A stretch of DNA of 59,922 bases from NCBI GenBank assembly GCA_016776925.1, contig JADHSL010000011.1:1-59922 (forward strand). Reading direction: 5' to 3'. This document shows, piece by piece, positions 48,201 through 55,486 of the stretch (position 1 is its first letter; each line of letters opens with the position of its first letter). The notes beneath the pieces are model-generated. The model was given only the letters and a program-made list of their open reading frames with translations, searched no databases and was not told where the DNA came from. The position numbers were made by a program, and so were the translations under genes. The DNA comes from Pirellulales bacterium (lineage in GTDB: Bacteria > Planctomycetota > Planctomycetia > Pirellulales > UBA1268).

Positions 48201-48263
48201 GAGGTATAGAAGAGTGTCCGTCCGGTGGAATGAAGCCCGAATCTCTATGGCACGAGAAGTCAT
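45246..48263 (-). CDS. large secreted glycosidase-like protein
   Basis: This protein of about 1005 residues has a membrane or signal segment at about residues 17-34 (LLYLVLSVLLSLVLQRV). It then has a beta-rich region that starts with ENFDGPETATVV, which resembles a carbohydrate-binding or glycan-related opening, and a TIM-barrel-like segment with VDGKPFFPRAIEHRG and LAQLGFNCIQLHEPAS. These features resemble the catalytic barrel of family GH2-like glycosidases. A helical coil and a beta-sandwich C-terminus rich in Pro complete it. The frame is open for 73 more residues upstream, but that part has no signal-like feature, so the ATG at 48263 is preferred. No catalytic acid could be placed securely. 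Confidence 0.62.
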   Translation of the reverse strand: MTSRAIEIRASFHRTDTLLYLVLSVLLSLVLQRVTIGSGLQENFDGPETATVVAPSPGLRVLQQRIEKVDTTGHSCETIVLQTDRTTLSRILFSIPESAIIDEFLAHVRLRCDHPSARLACQIVLPSVQSQDGQPIHIFVSGSPSTTTLRWQSLAIENLPSILRSQLPALRAQYGPQMSLDGATICGLAVEIPLGISRCTVSIDDISISGLITASGPKTITQSPSMLHQQDVQNITKATTTEHAGLVRGVLEVDGKPFFPRAIEHRGEPLTALAQLGFNCIQLHEPASTTLLAEAEQAGIWIICPPPTLPDVDLTEPEKLPAFSEKWNRVLLWDMGRSLSSEDIPRLAEQVRRLRICDRRQGRPIIASADSGLREISRHLDMLVAHRAVLGTSLELANYLTWLQQRPRLARPGTPLLATLATEVDSRTAKQAALLSGTGNNGLPVDEESLLGAAFTAIAAGSRGILFRSARPLNGTDNETVTRATAVQTVNLELETISAWGASGRFTADAETSDPEVRAMVIEASRSRVVLIWRSVQGGQIMARHYRGDIPRHEQPLNILIPGIPEAHRPWEITHSTLRPLQHRRVTGGVAMTLDNFHAAAVILISNDPSAIAHVQELVRRNAPTAALLARAQAANAIARTSRLAAELPPKALGHFPVTEMITEAQQEAQYAEAMIAQDPTAAVKKLERSRAIAGQLERLFWERGVTATGSMVASPLTTSSATLSDHWRMIEALQSTNAGINLLKGGHMEEINTLSSTGWRHFVRPTDQVKGSVELSTRAPADGQRSLRIFATANNSEEAPVVIETPPIWITTPPINAAAGTLLEIVAKVRVPNPIKGSVDGLLVFDSYGGPALAERVNKTESWRRLVLYRIVPPAQPGSDGSPGEPPPLTVTFALTGLGEAQIDSVSVKPLTRGSVGPSVTQITSGNPNFPKPDEILQKNQVQAVPAMTTQPNPPEPTSAWPGMSLEWPKMLPFKAPETAPPQGPSGSTIDPFKRARGTPSKQP

Positions 48264-48656
48264 TCTGAAGATATTGCTACAGATTGAGTTTCGCATGCAG
48301 TTGATCTGGTATGACACGAAGTGTAGTCGTGTCTTGGAATTGAATAAGTGAGGAAAAGAACGTTGTGTAAGTGAAACAATCAACCTCGAAAGGACATGGA
48401 TGACCACCAGTGACCGGCTGTTCTGACCAGGTTTTCTGGGTTGGTGTAAAACCACAAATGGGCTCCCTTGATGTCCCGGCATGCCAGTGTGACAAAGCGT
48501 GAATAGGGCTTGTAGCAGGGTGCCGATGGTGTGCTCTAGAGGGGCTGCTTCACCAGTTCGGGTTTTGGCTGAAAAACAGGACGGTAAGGCAAATTAGGAA
48601 AGTATTTTCCGGCATTGATCCGATGACCAAGGTATTATTGGTTAAGGATTTTTTTC
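48264..48656. other. divergent intergenic region before the kinase gene
   Basis: This gap of about 393 bases lies between the secreted glycosidase-like gene (minus) and the kinase gene (plus). The minus-strand frame stays open through most of it, which is why a longer start for the glycosidase-like gene cannot be excluded. I see no other gene. AAGGA lies 10 bases before the kinase ATG. No clear promoter was recognised. Confidence 0.5.
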
Positions 48657-50144
48657 ATGCAGGATCTCACAACCGAAGAAGTTGCCACGACCGCCCTGGA
48701 GCTTGGCCTCATAGATGCGGCTGAAATGCCGGGTTTATGGCGGGAGCTAGGCTCTCATGATGCTTCGCTGGAGCAATTTGGTTCAGCCTGTGTGCGAAGA
48801 GAATTGCTCACTGGTTTCCAATGGGAGCGTCTTCGGAACGGCTACCGAAATGGCTTTTTTTATGGTCGAACAAAAGTCCTTTATCAGGCAGGTGCTGGCT
48901 CATTTGCGCGAGTGTACCGTGCTATCGCACAGGACAACCAAGAAATTCTTGCGGTGAAAGTTCTGCGAAAACGTTTTTCCGCTGATGAAATCAAGGGTGA
49001 GCTTTTCTTGCGAGAGGGTCGCATGGGATTGATGCTAAGGCATCCAGGGATTGTCCGCATTGAAGAAGTAGGGAAAGAGGGTGTCAGCAGCTTCATCACA
49101 ATGGAGTTTGTTGAAGGACAAACTCTTCGAGAATTAGTAAAGATTCGGAAAGGGCTCGACCTAACCTGTGCTCTCGACCTGGCAGTACAGCTAATTGATG
49201 CTTTGGTCTACGCTCATGGTGAAGGTGTTACGCATCGAGACTTAAAAGCATCCAATGTGCTCGTTTCTTCGAAGGGTCAAGCAAAGCTTGTTGACTTTGG
49301 CCTTGCGAGTTTTTCAGAGACCAAATCAAAAAAAACTGATGAGATCGGGAAGCTACGCACCGTTGAGTACGCTGCGCTTGAAGCTGCGGGGGGTGTTCGT
49401 GGTGATGATGTGCGGAGCGATGTGTTTTTTCTTGGAGCTCTTCTGTATCTCATATTTTCTGGGCGTTCACCTTTCAGCGAATCACGTGATCGAGAAGTAA
49501 GAGCTGATCCAAAACGATATGCAGAGATCGAACCACTCGGAAGGGTCGCTCCGCATCTACCGCGTGATTTGGTAGATGTTGTGAACAAAATGCTCAGCCT
49601 CAAACCCAAACGTCGTTTTCAGACGGTGCTAGAAGTACAAGAAGCACTCAAGCCAATACAGCTGCGATGTGCTGAAGACGAATCGACTATCACGCCAGAT
49701 CTGCCGGAAAAGAAAAAAGTGAGGCAGGTCTCGAGCACGAAAGACGCCGAACTAAAAACCTCTGATAAGCCGAGAATCATGGTTGTTGAGGTCTCTGGGA
49801 AGTCACAAGACTCTTTGCGGCAATTTTTTTCTAAACAGGGTTTTCGTGTCCTTGTGACTGAAAATCCAAAGCGAGCGCTCACTCGGTTTGAATCGGTGCC
49901 TGCCCCGGCGGATATTCTTCTGCTGAGTAGTCAGGTGCTTGGTCATGATGCAGTAACGGTATTCAATGCATTAGCCCCTGATCCATATTTAAGGAAGATA
50001 CCAGCACTGCTCATCACAAGTGCTCGTCAGTCAGAAATAGTGGAAGAGGCTGTTGAGGATGACCTGCGGCAGGTTGTTACGATGCCGTTTAAAGCGAGCG
50101 AACTTCTTCAGAAAGTGAAGACCTTGACAGGCGTCACAGTATAA
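48657..50144 (+). CDS. Ser/Thr protein kinase with a degenerate receiver domain
   Basis: This 495-residue cytoplasmic protein has an N-terminal helical domain of about 65 residues, a kinase domain and a C-terminal response-regulator fold. Kinase motifs: AGAGSFARVYRA (78-89), Lys101 in LAVKVLRK, HRDLKASN (193-200), DFG (213-215), and ALE in place of APE near 240. The receiver (about 371-492) has Glu-Val where the acidic pair should be (378-379), Ser424 in place of the phosphoacceptor Asp (ILLLSSQVLG), and Met in place of the conserved Lys (TMPF). It therefore probably cannot be phosphorylated there and may act as a pseudo-receiver for binding. AAGGA lies 10 bases upstream. Confidence 0.85.
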   Translation: MQDLTTEEVATTALELGLIDAAEMPGLWRELGSHDASLEQFGSACVRRELLTGFQWERLRNGYRNGFFYGRTKVLYQAGAGSFARVYRAIAQDNQEILAVKVLRKRFSADEIKGELFLREGRMGLMLRHPGIVRIEEVGKEGVSSFITMEFVEGQTLRELVKIRKGLDLTCALDLAVQLIDALVYAHGEGVTHRDLKASNVLVSSKGQAKLVDFGLASFSETKSKKTDEIGKLRTVEYAALEAAGGVRGDDVRSDVFFLGALLYLIFSGRSPFSESRDREVRADPKRYAEIEPLGRVAPHLPRDLVDVVNKMLSLKPKRRFQTVLEVQEALKPIQLRCAEDESTITPDLPEKKKVRQVSSTKDAELKTSDKPRIMVVEVSGKSQDSLRQFFSKQGFRVLVTENPKRALTRFESVPAPADILLLSSQVLGHDAVTVFNALAPDPYLRKIPALLITSARQSEIVEEAVEDDLRQVVTMPFKASELLQKVKTLTGVTV

Positions 50145-50781
50145 AAATGTTTTGAGGATTACTAAGAGTTCATCGCAAGGCCACATCTTATTCCTTGTAC
50201 AGCACCTAGTCGCGGAGGATGTATTTCCGTGTCAGGGACGGCGCCTCGGTGGCAAGTGGTATCATGTTGATAACATGAAAATATCTGCCACCCATTAAGG
50301 AATATACTTGAAGTATTTCAAATTTGATTTCAATGAAAGGGTCCTTGTTGAAGCAATAAACGACTTTTTTGCATGAAGCAAATGTCCTTTCAAAAAATGC
50401 CCTCTCTATAGTTCGCTTAATAAGATCACTCTCACTATAGATAAACTTTTCGTCGTTGGTATGTGGATCCGGAATAGTTTCCCTCGTTTTGCTGCCATTG
50501 CACACTTGCATTAATTACCGCTAATCAAGCTATCGGATTCTTCTTTGAGTGTGTGTATCTTAAAACATGGTGAGCAATCAGGTTCTGTTCTGCCGAAGAT
50601 GCCTCAAGGGAAATATCGGCTCAATCGAAAAAAGCAATAATCGAGCCCAGTCCTTTTTCAATGACGATCTCATTATTTTTTGGGTAGTCTGGAAGCGTAA
50701 AGGCCAGTATTTTATAGATGAAAATTTTCATTGTGAGGTTGGCTGTCAGCCTGCAATAAAAAAGACTTGTGAGTTTTTACT
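50145..50781. other. AT-rich intergenic stretch before cysH
   Basis: This 637-base region is clearly poorer in G+C than its neighbours: 44 of 120 bases are G or C at 50341-50460. It has an inverted repeat TCATGTT-GAT-AACATGA at 50263-50279. An open frame of 101 residues on the minus strand (50206-50511) and one of 74 residues on the plus strand (50567-50791) have no recognisable motif and no ribosome binding site, and the second overlaps cysH. I treat neither as a reliable gene. The promoter of cysH presumably lies here. Confidence 0.5.
50206..50511 (-). CDS. orphan 101-residue open reading frame, doubtful
   Basis: This frame, on the opposite strand to its neighbours, would encode 101 residues rich in Lys, Arg, Glu and Phe (FFERTFASCKKVVYCFNKD). 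I recognise no family, no signal peptide and no good ribosome binding site. It could be a small lineage-specific gene, a remnant, or chance in an AT-rich stretch. The dyad at 50263-50279 lies inside it. Confidence 0.22.
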   Translation of the reverse strand: MQVCNGSKTRETIPDPHTNDEKFIYSESDLIKRTIERAFFERTFASCKKVVYCFNKDPFIEIKFEILQVYSLMGGRYFHVINMIPLATEAPSLTRKYILRD

Positions 50782-51438
50782 ATGCAGTTAAGTGATGCCG
50801 AACTAGCTGACATCAACCGTCAGCTAGGAAAAAAGTCTTCAAAAGAAGTGATCGAATGGGCACTCGACCAAAATAAAAAAACAGTAGTAACAACAAGCTT
50901 TGGGTTTAATTCGGCAGTGACCCTGCATATGGTCACCCAAGTAAGACAAAGTGTGCCCGTAGTTTGGGTTGACAGTGGATACAATTTAAAGGATGCGTAT
51001 GTAGTTGCTGAGGAACTCATACAAAAACTTGGGCTGAATATTCACGTCTATAACCCGGTTATGTCATGTTCTAGGCGAGAGGCGGTGCACGGAGCAAACT
51101 TTGGTGTGCCAGACAATCCTGAGTTTGAAGATTTCAAATATCAAGTCAAACTCGAACCTTTTCAACGCGCATTAGAAGATTTGCAGCCGGAAATTTGGAT
51201 TAGTGGCATTCGTAAGGAAGAAACAAAATTTCGACAGAAGCTTGGAATTGTTGCTATGGATGCAAGAGGTATTCTCAAGGTGTCGCCCTTATTCAATTGG
51301 ACGGAGGACGATATTTCGGAGTATATGATGAAATATAATTTGCCAAACTGTAGGCACTATTTTGACCCAACGAAGGTGGACTCTCAAACAGAGTGTGGGT
51401 TGCACTTGAGTCAATTTGAGCAAGGTGGCGGCATCTAA
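50782..51438 (+). CDS. cysH: phosphoadenylyl-sulfate reductase
   Basis: This 218-residue enzyme reduces PAPS (or APS) to sulfite with thioredoxin in sulfate assimilation. TTSFGFNSAVTLHMVTQ at about 37-53 is the PP-loop, followed by VVWVDSGYNLKDAY and PEIWISGIRKEETKFRQ. The C-terminal ECGLHL carries the catalytic Cys. I see no CC...CxxC iron-sulfur ligands, so it resembles the PAPS type. No cysD, cysN or cysI is nearby. The gene and its leader are AT-richer than the neighbours (99 of 240 bases G or C at 50821-51060), which suggests it may have been acquired. Confidence 0.87.
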   Translation: MQLSDAELADINRQLGKKSSKEVIEWALDQNKKTVVTTSFGFNSAVTLHMVTQVRQSVPVVWVDSGYNLKDAYVVAEELIQKLGLNIHVYNPVMSCSRREAVHGANFGVPDNPEFEDFKYQVKLEPFQRALEDLQPEIWISGIRKEETKFRQKLGIVAMDARGILKVSPLFNWTEDDISEYMMKYNLPNCRHYFDPTKVDSQTECGLHLSQFEQGGGI

Positions 51439-51498
51439 ACTTTTGGTAGTATTGTTTTAAAAGTAAGTACGGTTGCAGGTCTTTGAAGGCGGGGAAGA

Positions 51499-52983
51499 AT
51501 GGCACGAGAAGTTGCGTTAGCGGTTGATCTTGGAGCTTCTGGCGGTCGCATTGTTTCAGGTGCTTTTGATGGAAGGCTTCTCGAATTAAAAGAGCTCCAT
51601 CGATTTGAAAATGGACCAGTCTCCTTTGGCGGCCATCTTGTCTGGGACTTTGTTGGTCTCTGGAGTGGTGTTTTAGATGGGTTACGAGTTGCTGCTGATC
51701 AGCATCAGAAGGCAATTCAGAGTATCGGTGTGGATACCTGGGGAGTAGATTTTTCATTTATTACAAAGAATGATGCACTCTTATCAGAGCCGGTGTGTTA
51801 TCGAGATGCCCGCACAAGAGGTCTTATTGAAGCAGCACAAGCAATTGTTTCCAAAGAAGAAACGTTTAATGCAACAGGTTTGCAGTTCATAGAAATCAAT
51901 ACGCTCTATCAACTTCTTGCTCTCAAGAGAGATCGACCAGAACTTCTCGACGCGGCCGATCAGTTGCTGATGATTCCAGATCTTGTGCACTGGTTACTTT
52001 CAGGACAGCGTTCCAATGAGCGAACAATTGCTTCAACGACTCAGTGCTTTAATCCTCAGAGCGGGCAGTGGGCCAACGACCTTTTGACGCGGTTTGGACT
52101 TCCTACAGATTTATTTCGACCGGTTTCTGAACCGGGACATGACATTGGTAGTATTCGCGCAGATATTGCATCTGATACCGGGCTAGGAGATGTGCGAGTG
52201 GTGCTACCTGGTTCCCATGATACTGCCAGCGCAGTAGCTGCTGTCCCAGCACTCGAACCGCCTTCATCACGACCAGACTGGTGCTACATCAGTCTTGGGA
52301 CGTGGGCACTTGTTGGCGCGGAATTGGATCGGCCTTTGGTAACCCCTGAGTGCCTTGCTCGTAATTTTACAAACGAGGGTGGAGTGGGGGGAACAACAAG
52401 GTTGTTAAAAAATCTTTGTGGACTCTGGCTCGTGCAACAATGTCGAGCGAGTTGGCAAAGATCTGGGAAAAACTGGGACTGGGAACAACTGACCGCTCTA
52501 GCTGCGGAATCTAAACCACTACAAACGATAATTGATTCTGGACACCCGTCACTTGTCGCCCCAAATGATATGCCTCAGGCAATTCGAGAACTCGCGCAGC
52601 AAAGCAATCAGCCAGTGCCGGATTCAACTGGGGCAGTGGTGCGGACAGCCTTGGAGAGCGTTGCTGCAGATGTGTCACGAACCCTTCAAGAGTTAGACGG
52701 ACTTGTTGGACGCCGTATGAGTAGAGTGCACATTGTTGGGGGTGGCGTTCAGAATAAATTGCTCTGCCAAATGATATCCGATGCGTCAGATCGTCCGGTT
52801 GTGGCTGGTCCTGTTGAGGCAACCGCCATAGGAAATCTCCTTGTGCAGATTTTTGCTGAAAATGGGAAACTAGATTTACGAAGTGTACGGTCTGTGGTGC
52901 GAGATAGTTTTGACCCAATAACGTACGAACCTCAGTCCGTCGCAGCGTGGAAAGAACGACTCAGTCAGTGTGCTGGCCGGTAG
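51499..52983 (+). CDS. rhaB: rhamnulokinase
   Basis: This FGGY-family sugar kinase of 494 residues phosphorylates L-rhamnulose at C1. AVDLGASGGRIVSGAFDG at the start is the ATP-binding phosphate-1 motif. SIGVDTWGVDFSFI, YRDARTRGLIEAAQ, GTWALVGAELDRPLV and HIVGGGVQNKLLCQMISDA are typical for RhaB. GGGGAAG precedes the ATG. No rhamnose isomerase (rhaA) or aldolase (rhaD) is in view. The gene follows cysH after 60 bases, but the two functions are not obviously linked. Confidence 0.93.
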   Translation: MAREVALAVDLGASGGRIVSGAFDGRLLELKELHRFENGPVSFGGHLVWDFVGLWSGVLDGLRVAADQHQKAIQSIGVDTWGVDFSFITKNDALLSEPVCYRDARTRGLIEAAQAIVSKEETFNATGLQFIEINTLYQLLALKRDRPELLDAADQLLMIPDLVHWLLSGQRSNERTIASTTQCFNPQSGQWANDLLTRFGLPTDLFRPVSEPGHDIGSIRADIASDTGLGDVRVVLPGSHDTASAVAAVPALEPPSSRPDWCYISLGTWALVGAELDRPLVTPECLARNFTNEGGVGGTTRLLKNLCGLWLVQQCRASWQRSGKNWDWEQLTALAAESKPLQTIIDSGHPSLVAPNDMPQAIRELAQQSNQPVPDSTGAVVRTALESVAADVSRTLQELDGLVGRRMSRVHIVGGGVQNKLLCQMISDASDRPVVAGPVEATAIGNLLVQIFAENGKLDLRSVRSVVRDSFDPITYEPQSVAAWKERLSQCAGR

Positions 52984-53020
52984 ATGTCTGCGGGAAATCT
53001 GCTTTTGTGCAGAAAGTTGA

Positions 53021-53278
53021 CTACCGAAAGAGTTGGGATACCAAGGCAATGACGCCAGCTGTTACGAGTACTGCAACTGTGCCGATAGCTGTTACAAGCC
53101 ATTGGTAAGCAGCCCGTTCAGTCTGATCGTCAGTGTATTCAACACTGGCCTTAAGATCAGCGAGAAAACGTGAATTACATTGAGGGCAAATCAGTTCTTC
53201 ATCAAGTAGCGTTGCTGGTACCGTAACAATGTGATCAGAAGGGCAAGATATGCGATAGTGTTTGACAGGTGACGTCAT
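53021..53278 (-). CDS. small zinc-ribbon membrane protein
   Basis: This 85-residue protein has an N-terminal zinc-ribbon-like part with CPSDH and, about 16 residues later, CPQC, and one membrane helix near the C-terminus (VTAIGTVAVLVTAGVIALV). The first Cys knuckle is incomplete (CPSDH in place of CPxC), so the metal may be bound by a Cys-His-Cys-Cys set or not at all. Its ATG overlaps the stop codon of the upstream ABC exporter gene in ATGA, showing translational coupling. It may be an accessory subunit of the exporter, but no homologue with known function is recognised. Confidence 0.75.
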   Translation of the reverse strand: MTSPVKHYRISCPSDHIVTVPATLLDEELICPQCNSRFLADLKASVEYTDDQTERAAYQWLVTAIGTVAVLVTAGVIALVSQLFR

Positions 53279-55224
53279 GCTGCTCGATAGTTTGCGGCAG
53301 GTCTTTTGGTTACCTGTCCGTGCTCGACTTCCAAAATTGAATCGGCGAGTGCAAGAGTGCTTGGCCGATGTGTGATCATGATCACCGTTCGGTTCTTGAC
53401 ATAATGCGAGAGAGCCTCATGGATGAGTTCTTCACTCGCTACATCTATTTGACTTGTGGCTTCATCGAGAACAAGTATCTCCGCATTTCTTAAGAATGCC
53501 CGAGCGAGAGCGATTCGCTGCCTCTGGCCACCAGAGAGACGATAACCATTAGGGCCAACTTTTGTCTTATATCCGTCAGGAAATTCGGCGATGAAGTCAT
53601 GAGCACGAGCCTTTCTGGCGGCTTCTTCTATTTCTTCGTCGGTAGCCTCCCATCTGCCATATCGGATGTTGTATAAAATCGTTTCGTTGAAAAGTTCTGT
53701 TTGTTGGGTAACGATTGCGATACGTCTACGCAAATCTTTTACTGCTAGTTCTGTCAGCGGAACGTTGTCGAGTTCAACTGTGCCTTCTGTGGGATCGTAA
53801 AATCGACATATGAGGTTGATGAGCGTACTCTTTCCGCCCCCGTTGGGTCCGACGATTGCCACGCGTTCACCAAACTCAATGGCGACATCGACATTGTTTA
53901 GTACTGTGTCAATTCCATCATACGAAAAAGAGACATTCCGTAATGCAATCTCTCGATGCGGTGATGGGAGATAGTACGGGTTTGATTTTTCTTTTAGTTT
54001 TGATGGTGTGTCGAGAAGTGGGTACAGCGATTGTGCTCCGACAATCCCCACATTTATCCCTGTTATGACTCCAGACAGTTTTCGGACCGGATCTGAAGCA
54101 CCAATCAGCATCCCAAAAAAGACCATGATCCCTGGAACAGTCATTGGTTGCTCTGTCATGGTAACCCCGAAAATCTGGGTTTCCTTATTGATGACCAACC
54201 ACGCCCCAACGGCAATTGAAGTTGCGACCATTCCAATGCCAAGAACTTCAGTGATTGGATTTGCAAGTGCCCGATAAAAGTTGTGACGCAGTCCAATTTT
54301 CATCATGTGATTCGTACTGTCCCGGAACCGATCTCGTTCGAAAGATTCCATCGTATAGGCCTGAACAGTGAGTACGTTATTCAGTGCCTCAAGCATCACG
54401 TGATGAAAACCAAGTGCTTGGGAGAGAATGTTCTTCGAGGCACTCCGCATTTTTCTGTTTAGCCAAACCATCATAAAGCCGACAATAGGCGCCATTGTGA
54501 GGCAGGCGAGTGTTAACTGCCATGAAATGCAGAAAGCTCCTCCTAAGCATGCAGCTATCTTCAAGGGCTCAGTAATTGCGCCACCGAAAGTAGTCGTAAT
54601 TCCTCCCGACAGCATATCGGCTGTGTGTGTGACTTGAGCCATAAAGCCAGCAGAACCATTTTTCATGAATTGTGTGCGATCCAATTCAAGCGCTTTGTTA
54701 AAAATCTTGACTCTGAGGTCTCTTGATATCCCCATTGCAACAAAGCTAACAAGCATCGTGCCAGTAAGGAGCAGGCAGTGTTTCAAGAAGGTACTGATGA
54801 CGATCAGGACAACCACAAGAAGTACGGTCTGAAAAGGATCTCTTGGGATGTAGCTTTCGAGCCATGGCTGGAGGAATTGTGCAGATGTCAGGATGGCCTG
54901 ATCACCTTTATCCTGAAGTAGCAGGGTGTCTATTTTATTTTGAATATTCTGCTGCTCTGCTTCTGCTCTGCCACCACCAGCGAGGCGATCATGAAGTCGC
55001 TGGATCTCTTGTTCGTGACTCACAATTTTTGATTCGGCATCAGCTATTCTTTTTTCATTCCAATTCTGAAGAGACTCCCCGTTAAGAGTGACTTCGATAA
55101 CTGGGAAAAGTGCTGCAATGTTTGCTCCCCATAGCCCGGCTACACCAGCAGAACAAAGAAATGCTGCGAGGAGCAATGGCCAGCTTTTCGAAGCATCACG
55201 AAGAGCGCGAAGAAAATACGTCAT
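53275..55224 (-). CDS. MsbA-type ABC exporter
   Basis: This 649-residue half-transporter has an N-terminal membrane domain and a C-terminal ATPase. An insert of about 70 residues after the first helix is predicted coiled coil (SKIVSHEQEIQRLHDRLA). The ATPase has Walker A GPNGGGKST, the Q-loop IAIVTQQTELFNETI, the signature LSGGQRQRIALARAF and Walker B ILVLDEATSQID. It resembles type IV ABC exporters such as MsbA that move lipids or peptides across the inner membrane. Its stop overlaps the start of the small zinc-ribbon gene. The substrate is not indicated. The 262-base gap to folD holds its promoter. Confidence 0.88.
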   Translation of the reverse strand: MTYFLRALRDASKSWPLLLAAFLCSAGVAGLWGANIAALFPVIEVTLNGESLQNWNEKRIADAESKIVSHEQEIQRLHDRLAGGGRAEAEQQNIQNKIDTLLLQDKGDQAILTSAQFLQPWLESYIPRDPFQTVLLVVVLIVISTFLKHCLLLTGTMLVSFVAMGISRDLRVKIFNKALELDRTQFMKNGSAGFMAQVTHTADMLSGGITTTFGGAITEPLKIAACLGGAFCISWQLTLACLTMAPIVGFMMVWLNRKMRSASKNILSQALGFHHVMLEALNNVLTVQAYTMESFERDRFRDSTNHMMKIGLRHNFYRALANPITEVLGIGMVATSIAVGAWLVINKETQIFGVTMTEQPMTVPGIMVFFGMLIGASDPVRKLSGVITGINVGIVGAQSLYPLLDTPSKLKEKSNPYYLPSPHREIALRNVSFSYDGIDTVLNNVDVAIEFGERVAIVGPNGGGKSTLINLICRFYDPTEGTVELDNVPLTELAVKDLRRRIAIVTQQTELFNETILYNIRYGRWEATDEEIEEAARKARAHDFIAEFPDGYKTKVGPNGYRLSGGQRQRIALARAFLRNAEILVLDEATSQIDVASEELIHEALSHYVKNRTVIMITHRPSTLALADSILEVEHGQVTKRPAANYRAA

Positions 55225-55396
55225 GAACTCAGTTCGGAGTATTGGGGATTAAAAATGAATAAAGCTCGTAAGTTGTCACATCGATAATTCCAAGAAATGA
55301 CTGGTTGTGTCATGTCATCTTTCAATATCTTTTCGTCGAAATGACTCCTTGGTACCAGCTGAATTTAGGTATGATGATTTTGGGATTTATTCCATG

Positions 55397-55420
55397 TGCG
55401 CAAAGCGTTGATCTTGCGCA
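55397..55420. promoter_or_regulatory. inverted repeat in the folD / ABC-exporter gap
   Basis: TGCGCAA at 55397-55403 is the reverse complement of TTGCGCA at 55414-55420, giving a 7-bp stem with a 10-base loop. A second stem CCGC/GCGG follows at about 55424-55440. Neither is followed by a T run. It lies past the folD stop and upstream of the ABC exporter gene, both on the minus strand, so it could be an operator, a transcript-end structure or part of a small RNA. Confidence 0.35.
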
Positions 55421-55486
55421 GACTCCGCTGAACGGCGGGGGGAGAGTAGCCTGAGAGACTGAGTGAAAACAAGTCGAAAACAGGGG

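Noticed and set aside
48264-48482. Upstream extension of the glycosidase-like gene
   Set aside because: It places 73 uncharacteristic residues before the membrane segment. A later ATG gives a normal signal anchor, though this cannot be settled without homologues.
50567-50791. 74-residue plus-strand frame before cysH
   Set aside because: It overlaps the cysH start, has no ribosome binding site and no recognisable motif.
55451-55457. CTGAGAG reminiscent of a thiamin-pyrophosphate riboswitch
   Set aside because: The rest of the conserved core is missing and neither neighbouring gene relates to thiamin.
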